18,369 bases of DNA, from contig JBCBXA010000052.1 of assembly GCA_039816825.1 (NCBI GenBank), positions 1 through 18,369 of the forward strand. Reading direction: 5' to 3'. The position numbers and the translations under genes are program-made. This document shows, piece by piece, positions 6,901 through 14,051 of the stretch. The DNA is from JBCBXA01 sp039816825 (GTDB taxonomy: Bacteria; Pseudomonadota; Alphaproteobacteria; Rhizobiales; Rhizobiaceae). The notes under the pieces are model-generated. The model searched no databases, had not been told where the DNA came from, and saw only the letters and a program-made list of their open reading frames with translations. The first letter of the stretch is position 1, and each line of letters begins with the position of its first letter.

Positions 6901-7506
6901 ATGTACATGAAAGCTGACTTGATACTCGGTTCTTCGAGCCCGTTCCGCGCTCAGCTGCTTCACAACGCTGGTCTGACTTTCCAAGCCACGGCAGCGGAGA
7001 TCGACGAACGCGCGGTCGAAGCGTCGCTGCAAGACTCAGACATGGACGGAGCCGATCTTGCTGAGCTTCTCGCCTTGGCCAAAGCACAGGATGTCAGTGA
7101 ACGAAGCCCAGATTCAGTGGTGATCGGCGCTGACCAAACTCTCACCCTTCAAGGCCAGCAACTCCATAAACCGAGCGACATGGAAGCGGCGCGTCGTCAG
7201 TTGCTTATGCTTTCGGGCGAGACCCATCGGCTGAACGCCGCTGTCTGTCTGGTCAGAAATGGAACAGTGCTCTGGCAGCACACCGGTGTTGCCGAGCTGA
7301 CAATGCGAAAGCTGGATCCTGGCTTCGTCCGCCGTCATCTGTCTGCTGTTGGAGATGTGGCGCTGACCAGCGTTGGCGCCTATCAGTTGGAGGGCCAGGG
7401 AATTCAATTGTTTGATCGGATCAATGGCGATTATTTCACGATTCTCGGTCTGCCCCTTCTTCCTCTTCTGGATGCGCTGCGCGCCCATGGAGTGATCGAT
7501 GGTTGA
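6901..7506 (+). CDS. maf: Maf-family nucleotide pyrophosphatase
   Basis: Maf proteins hydrolyse non-canonical or modified nucleoside triphosphates to the monophosphate and pyrophosphate, a house-cleaning role; substrate preference differs between subfamilies. The 201-residue product has the N-terminal motif L-G-S-S-S-P-F-R at 9-16, the catalytic-region I-G-A-D-Q-T at 75-80 (Asp78 the likely catalytic residue), H-K-P near 89-91, and a C-terminal I-N-G-D-Y-F-T-I-L-G-L-P-L where many relatives have D-G-S-Y in place of N-G-D-Y. Which Maf subfamily it belongs to cannot be fixed by eye. ATG codons at 6901 and 6907 are both possible; the second gives the more typical N-terminus. It is the first gene right of oriC and overlaps aroE by 8 bp, implying translational coupling. 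Confidence 0.9.
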   Translation: MYMKADLILGSSSPFRAQLLHNAGLTFQATAAEIDERAVEASLQDSDMDGADLAELLALAKAQDVSERSPDSVVIGADQTLTLQGQQLHKPSDMEAARRQLLMLSGETHRLNAAVCLVRNGTVLWQHTGVAELTMRKLDPGFVRRHLSAVGDVALTSVGAYQLEGQGIQLFDRINGDYFTILGLPLLPLLDALRAHGVIDG

Positions 7507-8371
7507 CCGGCGTGCCTTTGTCATTGGCGATCCGATTGCCCACTCCAAGTCTCCGATCATTCACAGCCACTGGCTCACACAGCACGCAATTGATGGGGTT
7601 TACGAAGCCATCCACGTCATCCCCGAAGAGCTCCATGCGTTTCTCGACCACTTCAGTCAGGACGCCGCCATTACGGGTGGAAATGTCACGATCCCGCACA
7701 AGCAGAGTGTTCATGCGTGGCTGACTGAACGTTCCGATGCCAGGATCAGCCAAACGGCCTCCCGCCTCAAGGCGGTCAACACGCTCTACAAGCGCGATGG
7801 ATTCATCATCGGAGACAATACGGACGGTTATGGATTTGCCGCCAATCTCGATGACCGCCTTCCACAATGGCAGAGCCATCTGTCGGAGATAGTGATTATC
7901 GGTGCTGGCGGCGCCAGCCGAGCGGTGGTGGCCAGTCTGGATGAACGCCGACCCAAAGACGCATTTATCCGCATCGCCAATCGCACTGTGGAACGAGCGG
8001 AAGCACTCATCCATGATCTCAAACTTGAAGACGCCGCCGCTCATGGTCTGGAAGAGCTGTCTTCCCTCGCCACCCATGCGGACTTCGTGGTGAACACCAG
8101 CAGTATGGGAATGGAAGGTGGTGAGGGCCCATCCATCATCGAAGAGGCGGTGGGCCAGCTCAATCCAGCAAGTCTTGCAACCGATATTGTTTATACACCA
8201 CTCGTCACCCCGTTCCTGAGGTCCGCTGCAGCCACAGGTGCGCGTACAGCCGATGGGTTGGGCATGCTCCTGCATCAGGCGGTGCCGGGCTTCGAGGCCT
8301 GGTTCGGGGTTCGACCCAAAGTCACTGAAGAGCTTCGAAGCCTCGTGCTTGACGCCATGCAGCCCCGCTAG
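7499..8371 (+). CDS. aroE: Shikimate dehydrogenase (NADP+)
   Basis: AroE reduces 3-dehydroshikimate to shikimate with NADPH in aromatic amino-acid synthesis. The 290-residue product shows the shikimate-binding S-K-S-P at 16-19, N-V-T-I-P-H-K at 62-68 with the catalytic lysine 68, G-D-N-T-D-G at 105-110 with the paired aspartate 109, the nucleotide-binding G-A-G-G-A-S-R-A at 135-142, N-R-T at 161-163 (the usual NADP-specificity segment), and G-M-L-L-H-Q-A near the C-terminus. Its ATG lies inside the end of maf (8-bp overlap), and its stop is 4 bp before the coaE start, so maf-aroE-coaE form one tightly packed unit. The maf-aroE-coaE-dnaQ order is common next to alphaproteobacterial origins. 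Confidence 0.96.
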   Translation: MVDRRAFVIGDPIAHSKSPIIHSHWLTQHAIDGVYEAIHVIPEELHAFLDHFSQDAAITGGNVTIPHKQSVHAWLTERSDARISQTASRLKAVNTLYKRDGFIIGDNTDGYGFAANLDDRLPQWQSHLSEIVIIGAGGASRAVVASLDERRPKDAFIRIANRTVERAEALIHDLKLEDAAAHGLEELSSLATHADFVVNTSSMGMEGGEGPSIIEEAVGQLNPASLATDIVYTPLVTPFLRSAAATGARTADGLGMLLHQAVPGFEAWFGVRPKVTEELRSLVLDAMQPR

Positions 8372-8375
8372 CCCG

Positions 8376-8969
8376 ATGCATGTTCTCGGCCTCACAGGAT
8401 CAATCGCCATGGGCAAGTCAACGACGGCGGACATGTTTCGCGCGTTGGGTGTGCCCGTTCATGACGCAGATGAGGTAGTGCACGCAGCCTATAAGGGCTC
8501 TCTGGTACCGATTATTGAAGAGGCCTTTCCCGGAACAACCGGGGACGGTTCGGTGGACCGCAACGCGCTGGCGAGCCGATTGCAGGGCGACGGTGGAGCC
8601 GAAAACCTCAAACGTCTTGAAGCCATCGTGCATCCTGTGGTGCGAGAAGCCGAGGAAGCCTTTCGGCTCCGGCACAGTGTTGCAGGGACTGAACTTGTTG
8701 TTCTCGACATCCCGCTTCTGTTTGAAACCGGGCGCGACGGTTCGGTGGATACTGTTTTGGTGGTCACGGCTCCGGCGAGCGTGCAGCGCGAAAGGGCCCT
8801 CGCTCGTCCCGGAATGACGGGCGAGAAGCTCGCCGCGATTCTGGCCCGCCAGACGTCCGATGCCGAGAAACGTCGCCGGGCCGACTTCGTGATCGACACG
8901 TCGCTGGGGCTTGATCATGCCCGCACCCAGGTTGAGGCTCTCGTCGCCGCCCTTGCGCTACAAAAATAG
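8376..8969 (+). CDS. coaE: Dephospho-CoA kinase
   Basis: CoaE phosphorylates the 3'-hydroxyl of dephospho-CoA with ATP, the last step of coenzyme A synthesis. From ATG 8376 the product is 197 residues, the family's usual size. It begins with M-H-V-L-G-L-T-G and has the P-loop G-S-I-A-M-G-K-S at 8-15, followed by V-H-D-A-D at 28-32, the adjacent family aspartates. The frame stays open upstream to 8238, but that part lies inside aroE and lacks family features, so the start immediately after the aroE stop is preferred. It is the third gene of the maf-aroE-coaE unit; a 117-bp gap with a parS site separates it from dnaQ. Confidence 0.95.
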   Translation: MHVLGLTGSIAMGKSTTADMFRALGVPVHDADEVVHAAYKGSLVPIIEEAFPGTTGDGSVDRNALASRLQGDGGAENLKRLEAIVHPVVREAEEAFRLRHSVAGTELVVLDIPLLFETGRDGSVDTVLVVTAPASVQRERALARPGMTGEKLAAILARQTSDAEKRRRADFVIDTSLGLDHARTQVEALVAALALQK

Positions 8970-9033
8970 CGGCCAAACATCGCCCGCCAGAACGTCTGCC
9001 TGACGCGAACCCGGTGGACAGAAAGGAGCGAGC

Positions 9034-9047
9034 GATTCACGTGAAAC
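9034..9047. promoter_or_regulatory. parS: parS site 3 (ParB-binding) between coaE and dnaQ
   Basis: GATTCACGTGAAAC matches 13 of 14 core positions of parS (GTTTCACGTGAAAC), with one T to A change in the left arm. It is intergenic, 40 bp before the dnaQ start, on the opposite side of oriC from the other two sites. The match is direct; strength of ParB binding is unknown. Confidence 0.78.
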
Positions 9048-9086
9048 CCTGGACGCGCTATTTTCCGCTACGACCACGGAGAGCCC

Positions 9087-9827
9087 ATGCGCGAGATCAT
9101 ATTCGACACTGAGACGACGGGCCTCGACGCCCTTGGGGGCGACCGAATCATCGAGATCGGCGCCATCGAGATGTTCAATCACGTACCGACGGGTCGCACG
9201 TTTCACCAATATCTCAATCCGGGTGATCGCCAGGTTCATCCCGATGCTGAGGCGATCCACGGCATCTCTAACGATGATCTGAAGGACAAGCCGAGCTTCT
9301 CCGATGTGCTTGATGATTTCCTGCAGTTCTTCGGTGATGGCCGCTTGATTGCCCACAATGCCAGCTTTGACATCGGCTTCTTTGATGCCGAGATGAATCG
9401 CGTGGGCCTGAAACCCTTTGCCCGCTCAAGAATTCTCGACACGCTTGCGGTGGCCCGACTGAAATATCCAGGCGCGCCGAACTCCCTCGACGCCCTCTGC
9501 CAGCGCTACGGCATCGACAATTCCCATCGTGAGAAACACGGGGCGTTGCTCGACTCCGAGCTTCTGGCGGAAGTTTATATCGAACTGATTGGTGGTAAGC
9601 AGGCCAGCCTGACTTTGGGCGCTTCCCGTGCCGCCGATGCACTGGCAGATGCAGGAATGGATGGGGGCCCATCCGACATCAAGCGCGCCCCGGCCAAAGC
9701 GCGACCGGTTACCCTGCCATCGCGCCTCACGCCCGAAGACGAAGCGCGCCATCTCGAATTCGTGCGGTCTTTCAAGACAGAAGCTCTTTGGCTTCAACAT
9801 CTCGACCGCAAAAAAACCGGCGCCTGA
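9087..9827 (+). CDS. dnaQ: DNA polymerase III epsilon subunit, 3'-5' proofreading exonuclease
   Basis: DnaQ is the proofreading subunit of the replicative polymerase core. The 246-residue product is a DEDDh exonuclease: ExoI D-T-E at residues 7-9, ExoII H-N-A-S-F-D at 90-95, and ExoIII H-G-A-L-L-D at 151-156, so all catalytic acidic residues and the histidine general base are present. Just after the nuclease domain, Q-A-S-L-T-L at 172-177 resembles the beta-clamp-binding hexapeptide that links the exonuclease to its C-terminal polymerase-binding tail. The start is supported by GGAGAG three bases upstream. The gap before it holds parS site 3. It converges on secB; a two-way terminator hairpin overlaps its stop codon. 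The identity is secure. Confidence 0.96.
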   Translation: MREIIFDTETTGLDALGGDRIIEIGAIEMFNHVPTGRTFHQYLNPGDRQVHPDAEAIHGISNDDLKDKPSFSDVLDDFLQFFGDGRLIAHNASFDIGFFDAEMNRVGLKPFARSRILDTLAVARLKYPGAPNSLDALCQRYGIDNSHREKHGALLDSELLAEVYIELIGGKQASLTLGASRAADALADAGMDGGPSDIKRAPAKARPVTLPSRLTPEDEARHLEFVRSFKTEALWLQHLDRKKTGA

Positions 9828-9842
9828 GATAGGCACCGTTTT
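9811..9842. terminator. Bidirectional intrinsic terminator between dnaQ and secB
   Basis: A-tract 9811-9816, then CGGCGCC (9818-9824), loop TGAGATA, GGCACCG (9832-9838) and TTTT. The seven-base stem has one C-A mismatch. It has a T-run on the plus strand for dnaQ and a longer T-run (from the A-tract) on the minus strand for secB. The dnaQ stop codon begins in the loop. A second, weaker hairpin, CGTC-TTCG-GACG, lies at 9861-9872 without a T-run. Confidence 0.65.
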
Positions 9843-9879
9843 CAATCATTGAACATCCCCCGTCTTCGGACGAGCGGTG

Positions 9880-10392
9880 TTAGGCGTCCGCTTGAACTTG
9901 GGCCGCCGCCGCGCGCTCCGCTTGGCCCTGACGGTAGAGCGCCGCAAAATCCACCGGATCCATCATCAGCGGCGGGAAGCCGCCATTGCGGGTGGCGTCG
10001 GCGATGATGGCTCGTGCGAACGGGAACAGAAGGCGGGGGCATTCAATAAGAATGGCCGGGTGCTTGGCTTCCTCCGGGATGTTCTGAATGCGGAACACGC
10101 CCGCATAAAGCAACTCGACGTTAAACAGCACATTGTCGCCTTCGCCGGCTTGGGCGTTCAGCTTGAGTGTGACCTCATAGTCCGTTTCCGACATGGGATT
10201 GGCGCCAACATTAATGTTGATGTTGATGCCGGGTGACCCTTCCTGCGGCTGCAATGAGGCCGGAGACCTTGGGTTCTCGAAGCTGAGGTCTTTCACATAT
10301 TGCGCCAGGACGCGCAGGCTGGGGGCTTGCTGGCCGCTGCCATTGGTTGCCGCAGCCGCGCCGGCATCATCGGTTTTCGGAGTATCCGCCAT
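9880..10392 (-). CDS. secB: Protein-export chaperone SecB
   Basis: SecB is a cytosolic tetramer that holds precursor proteins unfolded and hands them to SecA. The 170-residue product has a flexible acidic, alanine-rich N-terminus (1-24), then Q-Y-V-K-D-L-S-F-E-N-P at 31-41, which is the family signature, a beta-strand segment I-N-I-N-I-N-V at about 56-62, an I-L-I-E-C-P-R-L-L-F-P-F-A-R stretch in the middle and F-P-P-L-M-M-D-P-V-D-F close to the C-terminus. The C-terminal tail is A/Q-rich. Its start has a purine-rich AAAGAGA upstream. It converges on dnaQ and lies 191 bp downstream of fxsA on the same strand. The A-Q-A tail and N-terminus vary in the family, so length is unremarkable. Confidence 0.96.
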   Translation of the reverse strand: MADTPKTDDAGAAAATNGSGQQAPSLRVLAQYVKDLSFENPRSPASLQPQEGSPGINININVGANPMSETDYEVTLKLNAQAGEGDNVLFNVELLYAGVFRIQNIPEEAKHPAILIECPRLLFPFARAIIADATRNGGFPPLMMDPVDFAALYRQGQAERAAAAQVQADA

Positions 10393-10583
10393 GATGGTCT
10401 CTTTCGTATCGGATCAGATTTGTCGGGCTTGGGAAGCCGCCATGTCCAAACCATCCGGGTTTGCGACACAGATGAAAATTCAGTCGCCACGCCTTACACC
10501 GCTCGCAACAAAGCGACAAGGCAGGGCGCATGGGCGGTCTGGCTGATCTGAATGAGCGGCTTGGGTCACGCCGTCTGGCATCG
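10393..10583 (-). other. fxsA-secB intergenic region
   Basis: These 191 bp separate the fxsA stop from the secB start. I see the secB ribosome binding site but no clear promoter, strong hairpin or repeat. Short open frames here have no recognisable features. Confidence 0.5.
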
Positions 10584-11108
10584 TCAGTGTCCCCGCCAAG
10601 GCGTGTCCGTTCGAGGCGGTCCATCCGGTTCCTCTGTGGCGTCTGATGCCGCTGGATCGCGGTGGCTGAACTCGCTTTCGTCGAGATCCACGACGCCATC
10701 CCGGCTGGGTCTATGGGATTGGTGTGCCATATCGCCGCCAAATGGCGAGACAACCTGCACGCGAGCTGCGAAAAAAATGAATATTGCGGCCCGCACCGGC
10801 GGCAAAAAAAGAGAAAAGCCGATCGCATCGGTCACGAAACCGGGCGTCAACAGTAGGATTCCGGCGACAATCAGCAGGGCACCGTCTCCAATGGCACGAG
10901 CCGGAACACGCCCGTCAGCCATGTCACTCCGCAGACGATTGAGTGTGGCCAGACCCTGCCATCTGAGCAGAAACGTGCCGACAATCGCCGTGAACAATAT
11001 GCAGCCCAGGGTCGCCCAGAGTCCGATCTGCTGCCCTAGCAGGATGAAAACGCTGATTTCAAGAATCGGAACGACCAGAAGAAGAAATGGAATGAACGCG
11101 ATGGGCAC
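10584..11108 (-). CDS. fxsA: FxsA family membrane protein
   Basis: FxsA is a small inner-membrane protein; the E. coli one relieves exclusion of phage T7 by the F plasmid when overproduced, and its normal role is unclear. From GTG at 11108 the product is 174 residues and starts V-P-I-A-F-I-P-F. Its family core runs to about 120: membrane segments around 4-22 and 29-48, then 75-90 and 95-114, with the conserved L-E-I-S-V-F at 16-21 and L-L-T-P-G-F-V-T-D at 86-94. The remaining 50 or so residues are polar, acidic and probably disordered. The frame is open upstream to 11708, but that part has no family similarity; the GTG is favoured by AGAGG five bases upstream and by where family similarity begins. 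A perfect 16-bp tandem repeat lies just upstream. Confidence 0.87.
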   Translation of the reverse strand: MPIAFIPFLLLVVPILEISVFILLGQQIGLWATLGCILFTAIVGTFLLRWQGLATLNRLRSDMADGRVPARAIGDGALLIVAGILLLTPGFVTDAIGFSLFLPPVRAAIFIFFAARVQVVSPFGGDMAHQSHRPSRDGVVDLDESEFSHRDPAASDATEEPDGPPRTDTPWRGH

Positions 11109-11130
11109 GGTTGCCTCTGATGAAAGATGG

Positions 11131-11162
11131 TGTGTTTGGCATCTGATGTGTTTGGCATCTGA
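11131..11162. repeat. Two perfect tandem copies of a 16-bp unit upstream of fxsA
   Basis: TGTGTTTGGCATCTGA occurs at 11131-11146 and again, identical, at 11147-11162. It lies 22-54 bp upstream of the fxsA GTG start, a promoter-like position. It may be a recent slippage duplication or a doubled regulatory site. Confidence 0.85.
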
Positions 11163-11236
11163 AATGAGTGCGATGAGGCTCCACAACAAGAGCCAAGGGG
11201 AATCGGGCGGGCCCAAAGGCACGTTAGACCCGCCGC

Positions 11237-11250
11237 GACGCACATGCGTC
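11237..11250. repeat. Inverted repeat in the fxsA/tim44 divergent region
   Basis: GACGCA (11237-11242), two-base centre CA, TGCGTC (11245-11250). It lies 12 bp upstream of the proposed tim44 -35 element, where an operator could sit. No T-run follows it, so it is not a terminator. Confidence 0.5.
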
Positions 11251-11261
11251 ACGACAGTCGT

Positions 11262-11290
11262 TTGAACCTGTGTTGCAATCAGCCTATATC
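11262..11290 (+). promoter_or_regulatory. Candidate promoter for the tim44 gene
   Basis: TTGAAC at 11262-11267 and TATATC at 11285-11290 with a 17-base spacer fit the sigma-70-type consensus. The start codon at 11379 would leave a leader of about 80 bases. Found by eye and untested; the wider gap 11109-11378 otherwise shows only the two repeats listed. Confidence 0.4.
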
Positions 11291-11378
11291 CCACACTGTT
11301 GTCGCCACAGTCCCATGCTCTACGGTGATGGTGAGACACAGCCACCCAACGCAGCCAGTTTGAAGGCCCTTCCGCCCA

Positions 11379-12116
11379 ATGTTCGATCCAGTCACTCTTA
11401 TCTTTGTTGCGGTCTTTATCTTCGTCGCCCTGCGTCTGCGCAGCGTGCTTGGCACGCGGACGGGTGAAGAAGACAATCATGGCGGGCGCTATCAGGTGCC
11501 ACGGGATCGGCAGCCGCCTGCGCGGGACGATGATGCCGGTCTCGATGAAGCCGACGACAATGTCGTCACATTGCCAAATCGCGGTGGAGCCGCAGAGCGT
11601 ATCGCCGAGCAGATGGAAGAGCGCCGCCAACATCAGGTGGCAAAGTTTGCCAAGCCGGACAGCGCATTGGGGGCGAGCCTGTCTATGCTCATGTCCAAGG
11701 ACGAACACTTCGATCCGGCCGACTTCATCAAAGGCGCCAAGATGGCCTATGAAATGATCGTGACAGCGTTCGCCGACGGGGACCGCAGCACGCTCAAGAA
11801 CCTTCTGGCAAAGGATGTCTACACTGGCTTCGACAGCGCCATTGCGGAGCGTGAAGCCAATGGGGAGCGGGTCGAGAGCTCATTTGTCGGTGTTGAGAAA
11901 GCAGATTATGTCGAGGTGGAAGCCGATGGCGGTGAAGCCCAGGTCACCGTTCGGTTCGTCTCTCAGATTATTTCCACGACCCGCGACGCCAATGGTGAGG
12001 TCATTGAGGGCGATCCGGAGGAAGTGGCTGAAGTGAAGGACGTCTGGACCTTCGCGCGTGCCATCAACTCTTCGGATCCAAACTGGAAGCTGATCGCCAC
12101 TGAAGCCGAGGGTTAG
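11379..12116 (+). CDS. Tim44-like domain protein, membrane anchored
   Basis: The 245-residue product has one N-terminal hydrophobic segment (about 5-20), a polar linker to about 115 and a C-terminal Tim44-like domain (about 120-242). The domain is supported by F-I-K-G-A-K-M-A-Y-E-M-I at its start and by the D-V-W-T-F motif with a following W-K-L. In mitochondria Tim44 tethers Hsp70 to the import channel. The alphaproteobacterial homologue, sometimes called TimA, is anchored in the inner membrane and its role is not settled. The secB-fxsA-tim44-mltA neighbourhood is repeatedly seen in this class. It runs divergently from fxsA and is 22 bp from mltA. The start has no strong ribosome binding site. 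Confidence 0.85.
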   Translation: MFDPVTLIFVAVFIFVALRLRSVLGTRTGEEDNHGGRYQVPRDRQPPARDDDAGLDEADDNVVTLPNRGGAAERIAEQMEERRQHQVAKFAKPDSALGASLSMLMSKDEHFDPADFIKGAKMAYEMIVTAFADGDRSTLKNLLAKDVYTGFDSAIAEREANGERVESSFVGVEKADYVEVEADGGEAQVTVRFVSQIISTTRDANGEVIEGDPEEVAEVKDVWTFARAINSSDPNWKLIATEAEG

Positions 12117-12138
12117 GCGCAAGCCTTTTCGCCCGAGC

Positions 12139-13335
12139 ATGTCGGACACGGACACACCACGCCAGATTGCGGAAGAGACGCCCGATCTTGCGCCAGTATC
12201 GTGGTCTGATCTGCAGGGCTGGGCATCCGACGACCATCTTGCGGCCTTTCAGGCGTTTCTGCGTACGGCTGAGCCATCGGTTGAAAGGCCTTACGAAACA
12301 CGCAGACTCGGGGTTTCGGGAGACCGGTTGGCCGCCATTGGCAAGCGCGCACTCACTGCCGAGATCAGCACGCAGCAGGCGGCGCGTCTGTTCTTTGAGC
12401 AGAACTTCCACGCCCACCGGCTGATCGTCCAGTCAGAAGGCCATCTGACCGGCTATTACGAACCGTCGGTTCGTGCTTCGCGGGCGAAAACTGCTGACTA
12501 TGCGTTTCCGATCCTGCGTCGTCCGCCGGATTTGGTTGATCTGACTGATGAGAACCGTCCGACAGATATCGAGCCGCACATACGGTATGGGCGTCAGATG
12601 CCCGACGGCTCGATTGCATCCTATTGGGATCGGGCATCCATTGAAGGCAATGACCGTCACGAGGGCATCCTCACCGGTCAGGGCCTTGAGCTGGCTTGGG
12701 TGGCGGACCCGATGGACGCCTACTTCATTCACATTCAAGGGTCGGCGCGCCTTTTGCTCACCGATGGCATGCAGATGCGTGTCACTTACGCTGCGAAGTC
12801 TGGTCACGATTACAGTTCAATCGGCAAGGCGTTGCACGGGGCGGGCGAGTTGGCCGCTGATGATCTGACCATGGTCTCACTGCGCCGCTGGTTTCAGGAA
12901 AACCCGGAACGCCGGACAGAGTTCACATGGCGCAACCGGTCTTACATCTTCTTCGAAGAATCTGAGATCGCCGGTCCTGAAATGGGGCCGGTCGCGGCGG
13001 CCAAGGTGCCACTGACGGCTGGAAGGTCAATGGCCGTGGATCGAACGCTGCACACCTATGGCACGCCATTCTTTGTCTCCATTGCGTCGGCACCCGATGG
13101 TCTCGACGGCCCTGACAGCCGGCTGGTGATTGCCCAGGACACAGGGTCCGCTATCGTTGGCCCCGTGCGCGGTGACCTTTTTGTGGGGACGGGCGATGAG
13201 GCCGGTGTCACGGCCGGCGCCATCAATTCAGTGGCGGACTTCGTGGTTTTGCTTCCCAAGGACCCGCTGCCCAGCGGGCCAGTCTCCAGTGAGCCATTGC
13301 GCCATGAGTCATTGCCCCGCGGGTCACGGCGATGA
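12139..13335 (+). CDS. mltA: MltA-type murein transglycosylase without a visible signal peptide
   Basis: MltA cleaves the glycan strands of peptidoglycan to 1,6-anhydromuropeptides. The 398-residue product has G-H-L-T-G-Y-Y-E-P at 101-109, F-I-H-I-Q-G-S-A-R at 196-204 and the C-terminal 3D domain with I-A-Q-D-T-G-S-A-I at 331-339, followed by R-G-D-L-F-x-G at 344-350. Asp334 is in the position expected for the catalytic acid; the second aspartate of the 3D pair is at 346. E. coli MltA is an outer-membrane lipoprotein, but here the N-terminus is acidic and polar with no hydrophobic stretch or lipobox. The frame upstream, back to a stop at 12091, contains no ATG, GTG or TTG. Its stop overlaps the next ATG (ATGA at 13332). 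How it reaches the periplasm is unclear from the sequence. Confidence 0.92.
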   Translation: MSDTDTPRQIAEETPDLAPVSWSDLQGWASDDHLAAFQAFLRTAEPSVERPYETRRLGVSGDRLAAIGKRALTAEISTQQAARLFFEQNFHAHRLIVQSEGHLTGYYEPSVRASRAKTADYAFPILRRPPDLVDLTDENRPTDIEPHIRYGRQMPDGSIASYWDRASIEGNDRHEGILTGQGLELAWVADPMDAYFIHIQGSARLLLTDGMQMRVTYAAKSGHDYSSIGKALHGAGELAADDLTMVSLRRWFQENPERRTEFTWRNRSYIFFEESEIAGPEMGPVAAAKVPLTAGRSMAVDRTLHTYGTPFFVSIASAPDGLDGPDSRLVIAQDTGSAIVGPVRGDLFVGTGDEAGVTAGAINSVADFVVLLPKDPLPSGPVSSEPLRHESLPRGSRR

Positions 13336-14051
13336 GCCGCAAACGCCGCCCCAAAACCGGTGCAGGAATCGGCGATTGGGAACTCTGGGAGCGTGTCGCG
13401 GAGACGGTGCAGCCCATGGACCGGACCATCAGCCCTTTGGCCAGAAGCCGCCAAAAATCTCTGGCTTCCACCGCCCCCAGTGGCACTGCCAAGGAAGGAT
13501 CAGCGGCTTCAACCGAGCAGGCTAACCGAGCGGCCATGGAGGCGTATCTCGGTGTCAGACGGACGGTTTCGACGCCTGTTGAACCGGCGCAACCATCCAA
13601 GTCAGTTGCTGCAGTTGGTAATGCCGCTTCCACGCCGAAGAGGCAGCCGCCCAAAGCACCCTTCCTGCCCTCCTGGCAACCGCGAGCCCAGACAGGAAAG
13701 CGCGGTGCCGAACCAATCGATAGAAAGACCAAGCGCAAACTGTCGAAGGGATCCATGACCATCGACGCCCGGATAGACCTCCATGGCATGACGCAGGACC
13801 AGGCCCATGACGCGTTGGTGGGTTTCATCGGCATGTCCCACGCCCGCGGTCACCGGATGGTTCTGGTGATCACTGGAAAAGGCTTGAGCAAGAAGGGCGA
13901 AGGTGTTCTGCGCCGAATGGTGCCCCGATGGCTTGTGACCCCTCCGCTTTCACACTCGGTAAACGGCCACGATGTGTCCGCCCAGCACCATGGTGGCGAA
14001 GGTGCGCTCTACGTGCGTTTGCGCCGACAATCGGCTAGCAATGCACCATGA
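13332..14051 (+). CDS. Smr-domain protein with a long disordered N-terminus
   Basis: The C-terminal part (about 145-232) of this 239-residue protein is an Smr domain: D-L-H-G at 149-152, V-I-T-G-K-G at 179-184 and G-A-L-Y-V-R-L at 224-230. Smr domains act as nucleic-acid endonucleases or bind nucleic acid, and in this form are often stand-alone. Residues 1-140 are rich in Ala, Pro, Ser, Lys and Arg and look unstructured, with K-R-R-P-K at the very start. It overlaps mltA at its ATG and the next gene's ATG at its stop (ATGA both times), so it is translationally coupled in a four-gene string. The target nucleic acid cannot be read from the sequence. Confidence 0.9.
   Translation: MSRKRRPKTGAGIGDWELWERVAETVQPMDRTISPLARSRQKSLASTAPSGTAKEGSAASTEQANRAAMEAYLGVRRTVSTPVEPAQPSKSVAAVGNAASTPKRQPPKAPFLPSWQPRAQTGKRGAEPIDRKTKRKLSKGSMTIDARIDLHGMTQDQAHDALVGFIGMSHARGHRMVLVITGKGLSKKGEGVLRRMVPRWLVTPPLSHSVNGHDVSAQHHGGEGALYVRLRRQSASNAP

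Noticed and set aside
8238..8375. N-terminal extension of coaE inside aroE
   Set aside because: The family N-terminus begins at M-H-V-L-G-L-T-G (8376); the extension is out of frame with aroE and unlike CoaE.
7436..8434. 332-codon minus-strand open frame opposite aroE
   Set aside because: Antisense to a complete aroE and without domain features.
11109..11708. Upstream extension of the fxsA frame
   Set aside because: Overlaps the divergent tim44 gene, has no FxsA similarity, and the GTG at 11108 has a good ribosome binding site.
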